Counted from the stretch's first letter, positions 35,773 to 44,472 are shown. The stretch: DNA of 64,000 nt from Ensifer sp. MPMI2T (GCF_004827385.1 NZ_SRXN01000005.1:62001-126000), one strand, 5' to 3'. Notes: generated from the sequence alone by a model not told the origin. Translations and numbers: made by a program.

Positions 35773-35789
35773 AAGGAAACATGCAGTAG
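35773..35789 (+). repeat. Truncated RIME1 fragment
   Basis: AAGGAAACATGCAGTAG is identical over 17 bases to the end of the repeat at 55996-56014 and lacks the rest of the element. It lies just upstream of the DUF1330 gene and looks like a relic of a deleted copy. Confidence 0.5.
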
Positions 35790-35850
35790 ATTGCGGTGGA
35801 ACGATATCATCCCGGCGGGCCAGAGAACGAGATCCGCGTATTGCCACAAT

Positions 35851-36108
35851 TCAGAGCCGCGAGCGCCAGAAAGGAACGGCCGCCTCTCGCCGTGCTTCGT
35901 CCTCGGTCACGCCGATATCTTCGAGCAGGTGCTCGCTCAGTTCTTCAAGCGCCAGGCGACTGCGCCTCTTCGCGGCCAGTGCGCAATAGTAATGCCAAAG
36001 CCGTGAGAACACATTCCGTGCCGGACCTTGATGCTCGTAGGCGAAGCGCCCCTTGCGAGGCGGCGGCGCCTGCGGCCGCAAGGATTGAACTGCAACGATT
36101 GCCTTCAT
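35851..36108 (-). CDS. DUF1127 small basic protein
   Basis: An 85-residue protein ending in the DUF1127 motif LALEELSEHLLEDIGVTEDEARREAAVPFWR. Short arginine-rich DUF1127 proteins in alphaproteobacteria influence RNA turnover and phosphate or stress responses. An ATG at 36120 would add four residues. It is divergent from the MocR-type regulator, about 95 bp apart, and may be its target. Confidence 0.82.
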   Translation of the reverse strand: MKAIVAVQSLRPQAPPPRKGRFAYEHQGPARNVFSRLWHYYCALAAKRRSRLALEELSEHLLEDIGVTEDEARREAAVPFWRSRL

Positions 36109-36128
36109 TGTATACATCACATGACTGC

Positions 36129-36202
36129 CATTGTCTCTATTTCGCCTGTTGCTTCAAAGATAATTGACATGACTGGCGGTGCAATATAGACAATTGTCAC
36201 TA
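36129..36202. promoter_or_regulatory. Candidate MocR/GntR operator region
   Basis: The divergent promoter region contains ATTGTCTCTATTT, then its inverted near-copy CAATATAGACAAT, then the palindrome GACAATTGTC and TATGACAA. GntR-type regulators bind paired sites of this kind, and MocR proteins often control a divergent neighbour. The boundaries are approximate. Confidence 0.45.
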
Positions 36203-37620
36203 TGACAACTTGGCTGCCCGACATTCATCAGGGCCAAGGCCCTCTCTACGCTCGAATCGCCGATCAAATCGAACAGGCGATCGGTAGCGGGACCTTGCCT
36301 GTGGGAACGAAGCTTCCGCCGCAGCGCAATCTTGCCTTCGACATAGGCGTGACGATCGGAACGATCGGCCGGGCCTACAACATTGTCCGCGAACGAGGAC
36401 TTGTCAGCGGCGAAGTTGGCCGCGGCACCTATGTCCTCGATCGCCCGGAAAGTCGGCCGCCCGAACAGGCCGATCCTCTGACGACCTCGCTGGCTGGAAC
36501 GCGGCCAATCAACGCGCCGGCAGGCAAGTTGCGTTTCGACAGCACGGCTGCGCCCGACGTCGGCCAGGGTGACATTCTGGCGAAATTGCTGGGTGACATA
36601 AGCCGCGAGCACCATGCGGACATTGCGAGTTATGCCCGCAATTTCCCGGACGATTGGTTCGAGGCAGGCTGCCAGTGGCTCGCGCGCGGCAATTTTCGGC
36701 CGGCCCGCGAAACCATCGTGCCGACGCTTGGCGCCCATGCCGCCGTCATTGCCGTAATCTCCGCCGTCACCTCCCCCGGTGACCGGATCGCGTTCGAAAC
36801 ATTGACTTACTCACAGGTCAGCCGCAGTGCGGGCCTGATTGGCCGCCGAACCGCCCTGGTGGAAAGCGACGAATTCGGCCTCGTTCCGGACGATTTCGAA
36901 CGTGTTTGCGCCCAGCAGCATCCGAAACTCGCCTTCCTTATGCCGAGCGCCCAGAACCCGACCGTTGCCGTCATGCCGTTGGACAGGCGCCGGGCCGTCG
37001 CCGAGATCGCGCGAAAGCACGGTGTGTGGCTGGTCGAAGATGAAGTCTATGGTTCGATGACGGGTGATCAGGTGCCGTTGCTCGCAGAACTAGCGCCGGA
37101 GCGGACCTTCCTTGTTGGCGGCTTGTCGAAGTCCGTTGCCGCCGGCGTGCGCGGCGGTTGGGTCGCCTGCCCGCCGAATTTTAGCCAGCGAATCCGCATC
37201 GCGCACAAGATGGTGAGCGGCGGTCTTCCCTTCATTCTCGCCGAGCTTTGTGCGCGCTTGGTTCTTTCAGGCGCCGCATCCGCCTTGCGCAACCGCGCCG
37301 TCGAGGAGATCACTGCGCGTGAAAGGATGGCGCGCGAAATCTTTTCGGGACTCGATTTCAATTCCCACCCGAAGGTGCCCTTCTTTTGGCTGAAACTGCC
37401 GGATCCCTGGCTTTCGGGTACCTTCAAGCAAGCGGCGCTGCAGGAGGGCGTGCTCGTCGATGACGAGGACGAGTTCAAGGCGGGGCGCGCGGAGCGCGTC
37501 TTCCATCGCATCCGCGTCGGCTTTTCTTCGCCGCGTGGGCGGTTCGAAGTGCAGAGAGGATTCCAGATCCTGCGTCGGCTGCTCGACAGCGGTCGCACCG
37601 GCTACGACAGCTTCGATTGA
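36202..37620 (+). CDS. MocR-type (GntR-aminotransferase) regulator
   Basis: A 472-residue fusion: an N-terminal GntR winged helix (LYARIADQIEQAIGSGTLPVGTKLPPQRNLAFDIGVTIGTIGRAYNIVRERGLV) and a C-terminal aminotransferase-like domain. The PLP lysine is in LVGGLSKSVAAGVRGGW, and the aspartate before it in VEDEVYGSM. MocR regulators sense PLP or amino compounds rather than acting mainly as enzymes. The start overlaps the candidate operator. Which amine metabolite it senses cannot be told. Confidence 0.92.
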   Translation: MTTWLPDIHQGQGPLYARIADQIEQAIGSGTLPVGTKLPPQRNLAFDIGVTIGTIGRAYNIVRERGLVSGEVGRGTYVLDRPESRPPEQADPLTTSLAGTRPINAPAGKLRFDSTAAPDVGQGDILAKLLGDISREHHADIASYARNFPDDWFEAGCQWLARGNFRPARETIVPTLGAHAAVIAVISAVTSPGDRIAFETLTYSQVSRSAGLIGRRTALVESDEFGLVPDDFERVCAQQHPKLAFLMPSAQNPTVAVMPLDRRRAVAEIARKHGVWLVEDEVYGSMTGDQVPLLAELAPERTFLVGGLSKSVAAGVRGGWVACPPNFSQRIRIAHKMVSGGLPFILAELCARLVLSGAASALRNRAVEEITARERMAREIFSGLDFNSHPKVPFFWLKLPDPWLSGTFKQAALQEGVLVDDEDEFKAGRAERVFHRIRVGFSSPRGRFEVQRGFQILRRLLDSGRTGYDSFD

Positions 37621-37626
37621 AATTAC

Positions 37627-37764
37627 TTTTTTGGCCGCCGGCTACCGCTTCAACGACCATTGGAATCTCTCGGCCACGGTCGAACACGCCTCGAACGCCA
37701 ATCTTTGCAACGGCCCCAACGATGGCTGACGCGTGCGGGCCTGATGCTCGGCTACAAGTTTTGA
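37627..37764 (+). pseudogene. C-terminal remnant of a PagL-like lipid A 3-O-deacylase
   Basis: Immediately after the MocR stop, one frame reads AAGYRFNDHWNLSATVEHASNANLCNGPNDG and then stops. One base out of frame, the sequence continues LTRAGLMLGYKF-stop. The catalytic H-x-S (HASNA) and the terminal beta-strand ending GYKF are typical of PagL outer-membrane deacylases, which end ...NDGLTRAGLMLGY. A single missing C at about 37726 explains the shift. The N-terminal two thirds are absent, so this is a dead fragment. Recognition is by motif only. Confidence 0.7.
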
Positions 37765-37879
37765 TGGCGCGAATTCTCCTGCGTCCGCCTCTGCATGCAC
37801 CTTCCGGGCCCTGTTGATCGACCTTATTTTTCTGTCGCGCCGCGTCGCAGCATAGGCTAAAGAAGCCGCAAAGCGCCCC

Positions 37880-37935
37880 CTACAGCGCCGCGCCTCTTAA
37901 TCGACGCGCAAAGGTCGCTGTAGCACTTTGAGTCT
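37880..37935 (-). repeat. RIME1-like repeat, copy D (reversed)
   Basis: CTACAGCGCCGCGC...GCGCAAAGGTCGCTGTAG followed by CACTTTGA is the reverse complement of the 27641-27692 half-element. It lies between the PagL remnant and purL and, with the remnant, fills the 381-bp stretch without an intact gene. Confidence 0.8.
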
Positions 37936-38001
37936 GTTGCGGTTCGCACGCGCCGTGTCCCTGGAAGGGTTGCGCGCCGCCGGAAGGATTGACGGTCGAC
38001 G

Positions 38002-40233
38002 ATGACGATTTCCAACACCCGCCCCATCACCCCGGACCTTATCGCCTCGCACGGGCTGAAGCCCGATGAGTACGAGCGCATCCTGAGCCTGATCGGGCGC
38101 GAGCCGACATTTACCGAACTCGGTATTTTTTCGGCGATGTGGAACGAGCACTGCTCCTACAAGTCTTCGAAGAAGTGGCTGCGGACACTTCCGACCAAGG
38201 GGCCGCGCGTCATTCAGGGACCGGGCGAAAACGCCGGCGTTGTCGACCTCGATGACGGCGACTGCGTCGTCTTCAAGATGGAGAGCCACAACCATCCGTC
38301 CTATATCGAACCCTACCAGGGGGCTGCGACCGGCGTTGGCGGCATCCTGCGCGACGTCTTCACGATGGGCGCACGTCCGATCGCCGCGATGAACGCGCTG
38401 CGCTTCGGCTCGCCGGACCACCCCAAGACCCGCCATCTGGTGTCTGGCGTCGTGGCTGGTGTCGGCGGCTACGGCAACTCCTTCGGCGTTCCGACCGTGG
38501 GCGGCGAAGTTGAGTTCGACGCGCGCTACAATGGCAATATTCTCGTCAACGCGTTTGCCGCCGGACTCGCGAAGAGCGATGCGATCTTCTATTCGAAGGC
38601 GGAAGGCGTCGGACTGCCGGTCGTCTACCTCGGTGCCAAAACTGGCCGTGATGGCGTCGGTGGCGCGACCATGGCCTCGGCCGAATTCGACGAGTCGATC
38701 GAGGAGAAGCGCCCGACCGTGCAGGTTGGCGATCCCTTCACCGAAAAATGCCTGCTCGAGGCCTGCCTCGAACTGATGCAGACGGGCGCGGTGATCGCCA
38801 TCCAGGACATGGGTGCAGCAGGCCTCACGTGCTCTGCGGTCGAGATGGGCGCCAAGGGCGATCTCGGCATCGAGCTCGATCTCGACAAGGTGCCGGTGCG
38901 CGAAGAGCGCATGACAGCGTACGAGATGATGCTTTCCGAAAGCCAGGAGCGCATGCTGATGGTGCTGCGCCCGGAAAAGGAAGAGGAAGCCAAGGCGATC
39001 TTCGTAAAGTGGGGGCTCGATTTCGCAATCGTCGGCAAGACCACGGACGACCTGCGCTTCCGGATCCTCCATCAGGGCGAGGAAGTGGCAAACCTGCCGA
39101 TCAAGGAACTCGGCGACCAGGCGCCGGAATATGACCGCCCGTGGACGCCGGCGACGACCCCCTCGCCGCTTGCCACCAACGACATCCCGCAGGCAGACGT
39201 CGCCGAAGCACTCTTGAAGCTTGTCGGCTCGGCCAACAATTCGTCGCGCCGCTGGGTGTACGAGCAATATGACACCCTGATCCAGGGCAATTCGCTGCAA
39301 CTGCCGGGCGGTGACGCCGGTGTCGTCCGCGTCGAAGGTCATGAGACGAAGGCGCTGGCCTTCTCATCAGACGTGACGCCGCGCTACGTCGAGGCAGATC
39401 CCTTCGAGGGCGGAAAGCAGGCGGTTGCCGAATGCTGGCGCAACCTCACGGCAACGGGTGCCCTGCCGCTCGCTGCGACCGACAACTTGAACTTCGGCAA
39501 TCCCGAGCGCCCGGAGATCATGAGCCAGTTCGTCCATGCCATCAAAGGTATCGGCGAAGCCTGCCGCGCGCTCGACTTCCCGATCGTTTCGGGCAACGTC
39601 TCGCTCTACAACGAGACCAATGGCCAGGCGATCCTTCCGACCCCGACGATCGGCGGCGTCGGTCTCATCAAGGACTGGTCGAAGATGGCGCGCATCGGCT
39701 TTGGCGCAACGGGCGAGACGATCCTGCTTGCCGGCGCGCCGGAAAGCTGGGGCAGCCATATCGCCCAGTCGGTCTACATGCGCGACATCCACGGTCGCAC
39801 CGACGGTCCGGCACCGCATGTCGATCTCGCGCATGAGCGCAGGGTCGGCGATTTCGTTCGCGGTCTGATCGAAGCGGGCTTGGCGTCCGCGGTGCATGAT
39901 TGCTCCTCCGGCGGCCTCGCTCTCGCGGTGGCCGAAATGGCAATGGCGTCTGCCATCGGGGCGACGATCGACGCGCCGGCAGGACATGATCCCATTCCGG
40001 TTTTCTACGGCGAAGACCAGGGACGCTACGTTGTGACCGTTGCTGCCGGCAATCTCGATGTGGTGCTGGAGCAGGCGAAGGCTGCGGGCGTTTCCCTCCC
40101 GGCCATCGGCAAGACCGGAGGCGACGCCGTCAAGCTCGGCGATGCGCGAGCGGTTGCGATCAAGGACCTGCGCTCGGCACACGAATCCTGGTTCCCCGAC
40201 TACATGGGCGGCGACCTTGCGCCGGACAATTAA
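38002..40233 (+). CDS. purL: FGAM synthase large subunit PurL (short type)
   Basis: A 743-residue enzyme catalysing the ATP-dependent amidation of FGAR to FGAM. The short length, AIRS-type duplicated domains and motifs such as [41 protein letters not shown] and [17 protein letters not shown] define the bacterial PurL that works with PurQ and PurS. ATG 38002 gives the normal N-terminus. It lies 3 kb from purQ, separated by five genes or fragments. Confidence 0.97.
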   Translation: MTISNTRPITPDLIASHGLKPDEYERILSLIGREPTFTELGIFSAMWNEHCSYKSSKKWLRTLPTKGPRVIQGPGENAGVVDLDDGDCVVFKMESHNHPSYIEPYQGAATGVGGILRDVFTMGARPIAAMNALRFGSPDHPKTRHLVSGVVAGVGGYGNSFGVPTVGGEVEFDARYNGNILVNAFAAGLAKSDAIFYSKAEGVGLPVVYLGAKTGRDGVGGATMASAEFDESIEEKRPTVQVGDPFTEKCLLEACLELMQTGAVIAIQDMGAAGLTCSAVEMGAKGDLGIELDLDKVPVREERMTAYEMMLSESQERMLMVLRPEKEEEAKAIFVKWGLDFAIVGKTTDDLRFRILHQGEEVANLPIKELGDQAPEYDRPWTPATTPSPLATNDIPQADVAEALLKLVGSANNSSRRWVYEQYDTLIQGNSLQLPGGDAGVVRVEGHETKALAFSSDVTPRYVEADPFEGGKQAVAECWRNLTATGALPLAATDNLNFGNPERPEIMSQFVHAIKGIGEACRALDFPIVSGNVSLYNETNGQAILPTPTIGGVGLIKDWSKMARIGFGATGETILLAGAPESWGSHIAQSVYMRDIHGRTDGPAPHVDLAHERRVGDFVRGLIEAGLASAVHDCSSGGLALAVAEMAMASAIGATIDAPAGHDPIPVFYGEDQGRYVVTVAAGNLDVVLEQAKAAGVSLPAIGKTGGDAVKLGDARAVAIKDLRSAHESWFPDYMGGDLAPDN

Positions 40234-40234
40234 T

Positions 40235-40325
40235 GCATGTCGGCAAACGTTCTTGCGATAACGACATGCCATGAAGACAATGCCTAAAGCCCGCGCGTGA
40301 ATTCCTTTTCACGTGACGGCTTTAG
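40235..40325. repeat. Two palindromic repeats after purL
   Basis: First unit 40235-40269: GCATGTCG/CGACATGC with inner GCAA/TTGC. Second unit 40284-40325: CTAAAGCC/GGCTTTAG with inner CGTGAA/TTCACG. Both types recur at 46019-46119. They start two bases after the purL stop codon. Confidence 0.65.
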
Positions 40326-40402
40326 ACGCGGAGACTTCGGGCGTAGACCGATTCAGCATTTGCTTTCAGCACCTGAATCGTGGTTCCCTGAAGACATGAA
40401 AG

Positions 40403-40424
40403 GCGCCGGCAACGCTGCCGGCGC
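40403..40424. terminator. GC-rich hairpin before bolA
   Basis: A perfect 9-bp stem GCGCCGGCA/TGCCGGCGC with an ACGC loop lies 25 bp before the bolA ATG. It has no U-run, so it may be a transcript-end or leader structure rather than an intrinsic terminator. Confidence 0.4.
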
Positions 40425-40449
40425 AGAATAAAAAGGGAGTTGGCGTACC

Positions 40450-40683
40450 ATGCCCATGACACCAGGCGATATCGAAGACATGATCAAGGCCGGGATCCCC
40501 GGTGCAAAGGTCACGATCCGCGATTTGGCCGGTGACGGCGACCACTATGCCGCCGAAGTCGTGGCCGAGGCGTTTCGCGGCAAGACCCGCGTGCAGCAGC
40601 ACCAGATGGTCTATAACGCATTGAAGGGCAATATGGGTGGCGTGCTTCACGCACTCGCCCTCCAGACCAGCGCGCCGGAGTGA
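40450..40683 (+). CDS. BolA-family protein
   Basis: A 77-residue BolA-fold protein (DIEDMIKAGIPGAKVTIRDLAGDGDHYAAEVVAEAFRGKTRVQQHQMVYNALKG). The conserved histidine in VQQHQMVY is a likely ligand for the [2Fe-2S] cluster it shares with a monothiol glutaredoxin. That partner gene lies 384 bp downstream, with one small gene between. A good ribosome site (AAGGGAG) precedes the ATG. Confidence 0.93.
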   Translation: MPMTPGDIEDMIKAGIPGAKVTIRDLAGDGDHYAAEVVAEAFRGKTRVQQHQMVYNALKGNMGGVLHALALQTSAPE

Positions 40684-40689
40684 GCCGGA

Positions 40690-40932
40690 ATGGCGGATCT
40701 GATCAAGGAGCTCGTCAGCGGTGTCGTTGACAGCGCGCTGCAGGAGATCCTGAAGAAGACCGGCGCGAGGCGCACCGCGACGAAGCGGATAAAGCGCCGG
40801 TCCAGGAAAGCCGCGTCGGGCGGTCTGCTCGCGGAGATCATCGAAGCCGCACTGCGCAAACCGGCGAAGAAACAGGTAAGCCGTCGCCGTACGGCGGCCG
40901 CGAGGAGCAAGCTGCGCCGCCGCTCCTCGTAG
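40690..40932 (+). CDS. Small strongly basic protein of unknown function
   Basis: An 80-residue protein of two amphipathic stretches (MADLIKELVSGVVDSALQEILKKTG and GGLLAEIIEAALRK) joined and ended by Arg/Lys-rich segments. It starts 6 bp after bolA, so it is probably co-transcribed with bolA. I do not recognise it. The net charge suggests nucleic-acid or membrane-surface binding; that is a guess. Confidence 0.6.
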   Translation: MADLIKELVSGVVDSALQEILKKTGARRTATKRIKRRSRKAASGGLLAEIIEAALRKPAKKQVSRRRTAAARSKLRRRSS

Positions 40933-41066
40933 CGAGCGGCATCAAGGCCACATTTTGAGGACCATCAATATTTGTTGCGATTGGGTGGTGAAAATCACGC
41001 GCACGCATGCTATCTAAGCCCCAATCGACATCCGGTCCTTGAAGCCGGCGCAGGAAGGAAGACAAA

Positions 41067-41402
41067 ATGAGCGGAATTCACGAGTTCATCGATAACGAAG
41101 TCAAGACGAACGACGTCGTTCTCTTTATGAAGGGCACGCCGCAGTTTCCGCAGTGTGGCTTCTCCGGTCAGGTTGTCCAGATCCTCGATTACATCGGCGT
41201 CGACTACAAGGGCATCAATGTGCTCGCGGATGCGGATCTTCGCCAGGGCATCAAGGACTATTCCAATTGGCCGACCATTCCGCAGCTTTATGTGAAGGGC
41301 GAATTCGTAGGCGGCTGTGACATTGTACGGGAGATGTTCCAGGCCGGCGAATTGCAGTCGCATCTTCAGGGGCAAGGTATTTCTGTGAAGGGTGCCGCCT
41401 GA
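41067..41402 (+). CDS. grxD: Monothiol glutaredoxin, Grx4/GrxD type
   Basis: A 111-residue CGFS glutaredoxin: [36 protein letters not shown] and [20 protein letters not shown]. Such proteins carry a [2Fe-2S] cluster bound with glutathione and pass it on, often together with BolA. The neighbouring bolA gene fits this. It ends at a hairpin terminator. Confidence 0.96.
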   Translation: MSGIHEFIDNEVKTNDVVLFMKGTPQFPQCGFSGQVVQILDYIGVDYKGINVLADADLRQGIKDYSNWPTIPQLYVKGEFVGGCDIVREMFQAGELQSHLQGQGISVKGAA

Positions 41403-41430
41403 CCCGGCAGGCATCTTTCCAAACATCGGG

Positions 41431-41454
41431 AAAGGCGGGCGACCGCCTTTTTTG
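41431..41454 (+). terminator. Rho-independent terminator of grxD
   Basis: AAAGGCGG, a GCGA loop, CCGCCTTTTTT: a short GC stem and a run of T about 35 bp after the grxD stop. Confidence 0.8.
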
Positions 41455-41590
41455 ATTCTGGAGCTATATTTCGACTGTCTAATTTCTAATGTGCTTCTTG
41501 AGCGGACGGGAAATTTCCGGCTGCTGGGAAGCCTACTCGATAGCCTGATATAAGCTGCCCGCGAGGGGCACTTTCATTCAAGAGCACAAA

Positions 41591-41790
41591 GAAGCGGATA
41601 CCGCTTCGCCCGGACCTCCGCTCGCCACTCGTTCGACGGGCGAGCGTCCTACCTCCACACCCGACGTGACGACCGGTGTTCGCCGGTCGTCAGTCCGTTC
41701 GGCACCACCAACCGCTTGTGCGGGCCAGACGGCCCACGCCAGACGTGGAAACTCAATGCGTTGCAGCCCTCTCCCGGTCGGAGAGCAAAT
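41591..41790 (+). other. Hairpin-rich leader upstream of the first efflux gene
   Basis: The 384 bp between the grxD terminator and the transporter ATG hold no convincing gene. They hold at least four stems in a row on the plus strand: GAAGCGG/CCGCTTC (41591-41607), CGCTCGCC/GGCGAGCG (41619-41646), a perfect 9-bp GACGACCGG/CCGGTCGTC (41668-41691), and GGGCC/GGCCC near 41722. A weak TCTCC/GGAGA stem follows near 41770. This could be a long 5' leader with attenuation-type control or a separate small RNA. I match it to no known riboswitch. Confidence 0.5.
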
Positions 41791-41838
41791 AGTTTTCAAG
41801 ATCCGATTGCCATCCCGGCCATCAGCAGGACAAGTGAC

Positions 41839-43077
41839 ATGACGAGGCCCATCGATCAGACCGCCACCCTTTCGGGACTGACGAAGTTCCAATTTATCGC
41901 GCTGATGGCAATGCTGATGTCAATCAACGCGGTCTCGATCGACATCATGCTGCCCGGCCTGCAGGAGATTGGCGCGAGCCTCGGCGTTGCCGACGAGAAC
42001 GACCGGCAGTTTGTCATCACTGCCTACCTCATCGGCATGGGCTTCGCGCAACTGTTCTTCGGTCCACTCTCCGACCGCTTCGGGCGAAAGGGGCCGCTGT
42101 TGGGCGGGCTGGCCTTGTACGGCCTCTGCGCGCTTGCGATCGTGTTCGTACCGACCTTCGCGGCGCTCCTGTTCTTTCGGTTTGTGCAGGGTGTGGGTGC
42201 GGCCGCAACCCGTGTCATCACTGTTTCCGTCGTGCGTGATGTGTATGGCGGCCGCCAGATGGCGGAGATCATGTCGCTGGTCATGATGGTGTTCATGATC
42301 GTTCCGGTCATCGCGCCGAGCATCGGCCAGCTGATCATGCTCTTTTCGGAATGGCACGTGATCTTCGTCGTGATCGCGCTGTTCGCAGTGGCCATCGCGG
42401 TGCCCGTGGCCCTTCGGCTTCAGGAGACGTTGGCGCCAGCCAATCGACGCGCCTTCACGGCTTCATCGATACTCGATGGATTCCGTATCGTGCTGACGAA
42501 CCGGTTGGCACTTTTTTACACGCTGGCGACATCCGCCCTCCTCGGCGGCCTTTTCGGCTTCGTGAATTCGGCCCAACAGATCCTCGTGGGCGTATACGGG
42601 CTCGGGATCTGGTTCCCAGCGGTCTTCGCAGCTTTCGCCGGCATGATGGCGGTCGCGTCCTTCACCAATTCGCGCCTTGTCCAGCGATTTGGCATGCGAG
42701 CGCTGTCGCACGCGGCACTTCTCGGTTTCACTCTGGCAAGCTTCGTCTGGGTGTCCCTGTCGCTGATGGGGCCGTTGCCGCTGCCATTCTTCATCATTCT
42801 GCACGCTGCGACGATGTTCCAGTTCGGCCTGATCGCAGCGAATTTCAACGCCATGGCGATGGAGCCACTTGGCCATGTGGCCGGAACGGCCTCCTCGGTG
42901 CTGGGCTTCACGCAGACGATCGGCGGCGGGATCATCGGTGCACTCATCGGGCAGGCCTTCGACGGCACCGTGATGCCGCTCGCTACCGGATTTTTCATTG
43001 TCGCCATTTTCGCCCTCGCGTTCGTGCTGATCGCCGAGGGCGGCCGGCTTTTCAAACCGCACGACCCGGCGGGTTAA
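41839..43077 (+). CDS. Bcr/CflA-type MFS efflux transporter 1
   Basis: A 412-residue, 12-helix major facilitator. The N-terminal half MLMSINAVSIDIMLPGLQEIGASLGV and the motif A-like GPLSDRFGRKGPLLGGLALYG, with RFVQGVGAAATRVI, place it in the Bcr/CflA drug:proton antiporter group. ATG at 41839 is preferred; an upstream start at 41716 would translate the structured leader. The next gene is a paralogue 87 bp downstream, so they probably share the leader and promoter. Substrate unknown. Confidence 0.88.
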   Translation: MTRPIDQTATLSGLTKFQFIALMAMLMSINAVSIDIMLPGLQEIGASLGVADENDRQFVITAYLIGMGFAQLFFGPLSDRFGRKGPLLGGLALYGLCALAIVFVPTFAALLFFRFVQGVGAAATRVITVSVVRDVYGGRQMAEIMSLVMMVFMIVPVIAPSIGQLIMLFSEWHVIFVVIALFAVAIAVPVALRLQETLAPANRRAFTASSILDGFRIVLTNRLALFYTLATSALLGGLFGFVNSAQQILVGVYGLGIWFPAVFAAFAGMMAVASFTNSRLVQRFGMRALSHAALLGFTLASFVWVSLSLMGPLPLPFFIILHAATMFQFGLIAANFNAMAMEPLGHVAGTASSVLGFTQTIGGGIIGALIGQAFDGTVMPLATGFFIVAIFALAFVLIAEGGRLFKPHDPAG

Positions 43078-43164
43078 TTTGCTACAGAGGCTTCACTCGC
43101 CTCCGCCACCGCGGGCCCGCCGGTCCGATATCTCCTCCCAAGCTGTTATTACGGATATTCGACA

Positions 43165-44472
43165 ATGTCTTCCGTCTCAGAACGATCTTCCATTCCTCAA
43201 CAAGCCGAATATCGCGACGGGGTTTCGGGCGCGGCACGCATCCGTATGGGTATCACCGAGTTCATAGTGACAATCGCGCTCTTGACCGCGAGCGTCGCGC
43301 TTGCGATCGACAGCATGCTGCCCGCCCTTCAAAGCATCGGTCAGTCGTTCGACGTTGCAAATGCGAACGACGCGCAGCTTGTCATTGGCATCTTCCTGCT
43401 CGGATTCGGCCTCTCGCAGATCTTCTTCGGCAGCCTTTCCGACGCCTTCGGCCGGCGTATCGTATTGCTCGGCGGCCTGGCCTTCTTCACGCTTACTTCG
43501 TTCACCGCATCACAGGCCTCGAGTTTCGAGGCGCTGCTCGTGATGCGCTTTGTCCAGGGGATTGGTGCAGCCGCCATCCGCATCACGACGATGGCAATCG
43601 TGCGCGATTGTTTCGGTGGCCGCGAGATGGCGCGGGTCATGTCTTACGTGATGATCGTCTTCATGATCATTCCGATCGTCGCTCCTTCTCTCGGCCAATT
43701 TGTGATCGTCTCTGCAAGCTGGCATTGGATTTTTATCCTGATTGGCGGCATTGGTGCCGTCCTGTTTGCCTGGGCGCTGACCCGGATGAAGGAGTCCCTG
43801 CCGGTAGAGGAGCGTCTGCCGCTTTCGGTCGGCGCCGTCCTCTCCGGCTTCCGCACCGTACTGACCAACCGCATAACCTGCGGCTACATGATCGGGCTGA
43901 CGCTCTTCTCCGCCGTGATCTGTGCCTACATCGTCAGCGTTCAGCAGGTCTTCGGAGAGGTCTACGGCCTTGGCGATTGGTTGCCGATCGCCTTTGCAGG
44001 GACCGCGGGCGGGATTGCAGTCGCCAATTTCGCCAACGGCTTCTTCGTCCGCAGCTTCGGTATGCGCCGCATCTCACATGCGGCGATGATCCTCTTCACG
44101 TTGCTGGCGTCGATCGGTTTCGTACTGTCGCTCGCCGGAACGCCCACCTTCGCGATCAGCTATCTGCTGTTTTCGATACTGCTGATGTTCTTCGCCGTCA
44201 TCGCCACGAACTTCACCGCCATCAGCCTTGAGCCGATGGGACACCTTGCGGGGACGGCAACCGCGATCACCGGCTTTGTGTCGACGACGGGCGGGACGCT
44301 ACTAGGCGCCGCCGTCGGCCAGCTCTTCAACGGCACGCTGCAGCCCTTGTTCGGTGGCTTCGCGCTGTTCGGGCTGCTCACCATTCTCGCCACGCTCTGG
44401 GCGGAGAACGGCAAGCTCTTCACGCATCCCGGCGACAAGGACATGGCGCACGAGCACGGCGGCCATATCTAG
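43165..44472 (+). CDS. Bcr/CflA-type MFS efflux transporter 2
   Basis: A 435-residue, 12-helix transporter clearly related to its upstream neighbour: SVALAIDSMLPALQSIGQSFDV, GSLSDAFGRRIVLLGGLAFF, RFVQGIGAAAIRITTMAIVRDCFGGREMARVMS. The two genes read like an old tandem duplication that has diverged. The N-terminus here has an extra ~30 residues before the first helix. They might work as a pair or cover different substrates. Confidence 0.88.
   Translation: MSSVSERSSIPQQAEYRDGVSGAARIRMGITEFIVTIALLTASVALAIDSMLPALQSIGQSFDVANANDAQLVIGIFLLGFGLSQIFFGSLSDAFGRRIVLLGGLAFFTLTSFTASQASSFEALLVMRFVQGIGAAAIRITTMAIVRDCFGGREMARVMSYVMIVFMIIPIVAPSLGQFVIVSASWHWIFILIGGIGAVLFAWALTRMKESLPVEERLPLSVGAVLSGFRTVLTNRITCGYMIGLTLFSAVICAYIVSVQQVFGEVYGLGDWLPIAFAGTAGGIAVANFANGFFVRSFGMRRISHAAMILFTLLASIGFVLSLAGTPTFAISYLLFSILLMFFAVIATNFTAISLEPMGHLAGTATAITGFVSTTGGTLLGAAVGQLFNGTLQPLFGGFALFGLLTILATLWAENGKLFTHPGDKDMAHEHGGHI

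Noticed and set aside
37897-39342. Minus-strand frame opposite the start of purL
   Set aside because: PurL is full length on the plus strand with all motifs.
41403-41838. Guanidine (mini-ykkC) riboswitch considered for the transporter leader
   Set aside because: The paired hairpins with ACGR loops that define that class are not present; the loops here differ.
42351-44231. A 626-residue plus-strand frame crossing both transporter genes
   Set aside because: It is out of frame with two intact transporters and is Arg/His/Pro-rich, the usual sign of a shifted-frame translation.
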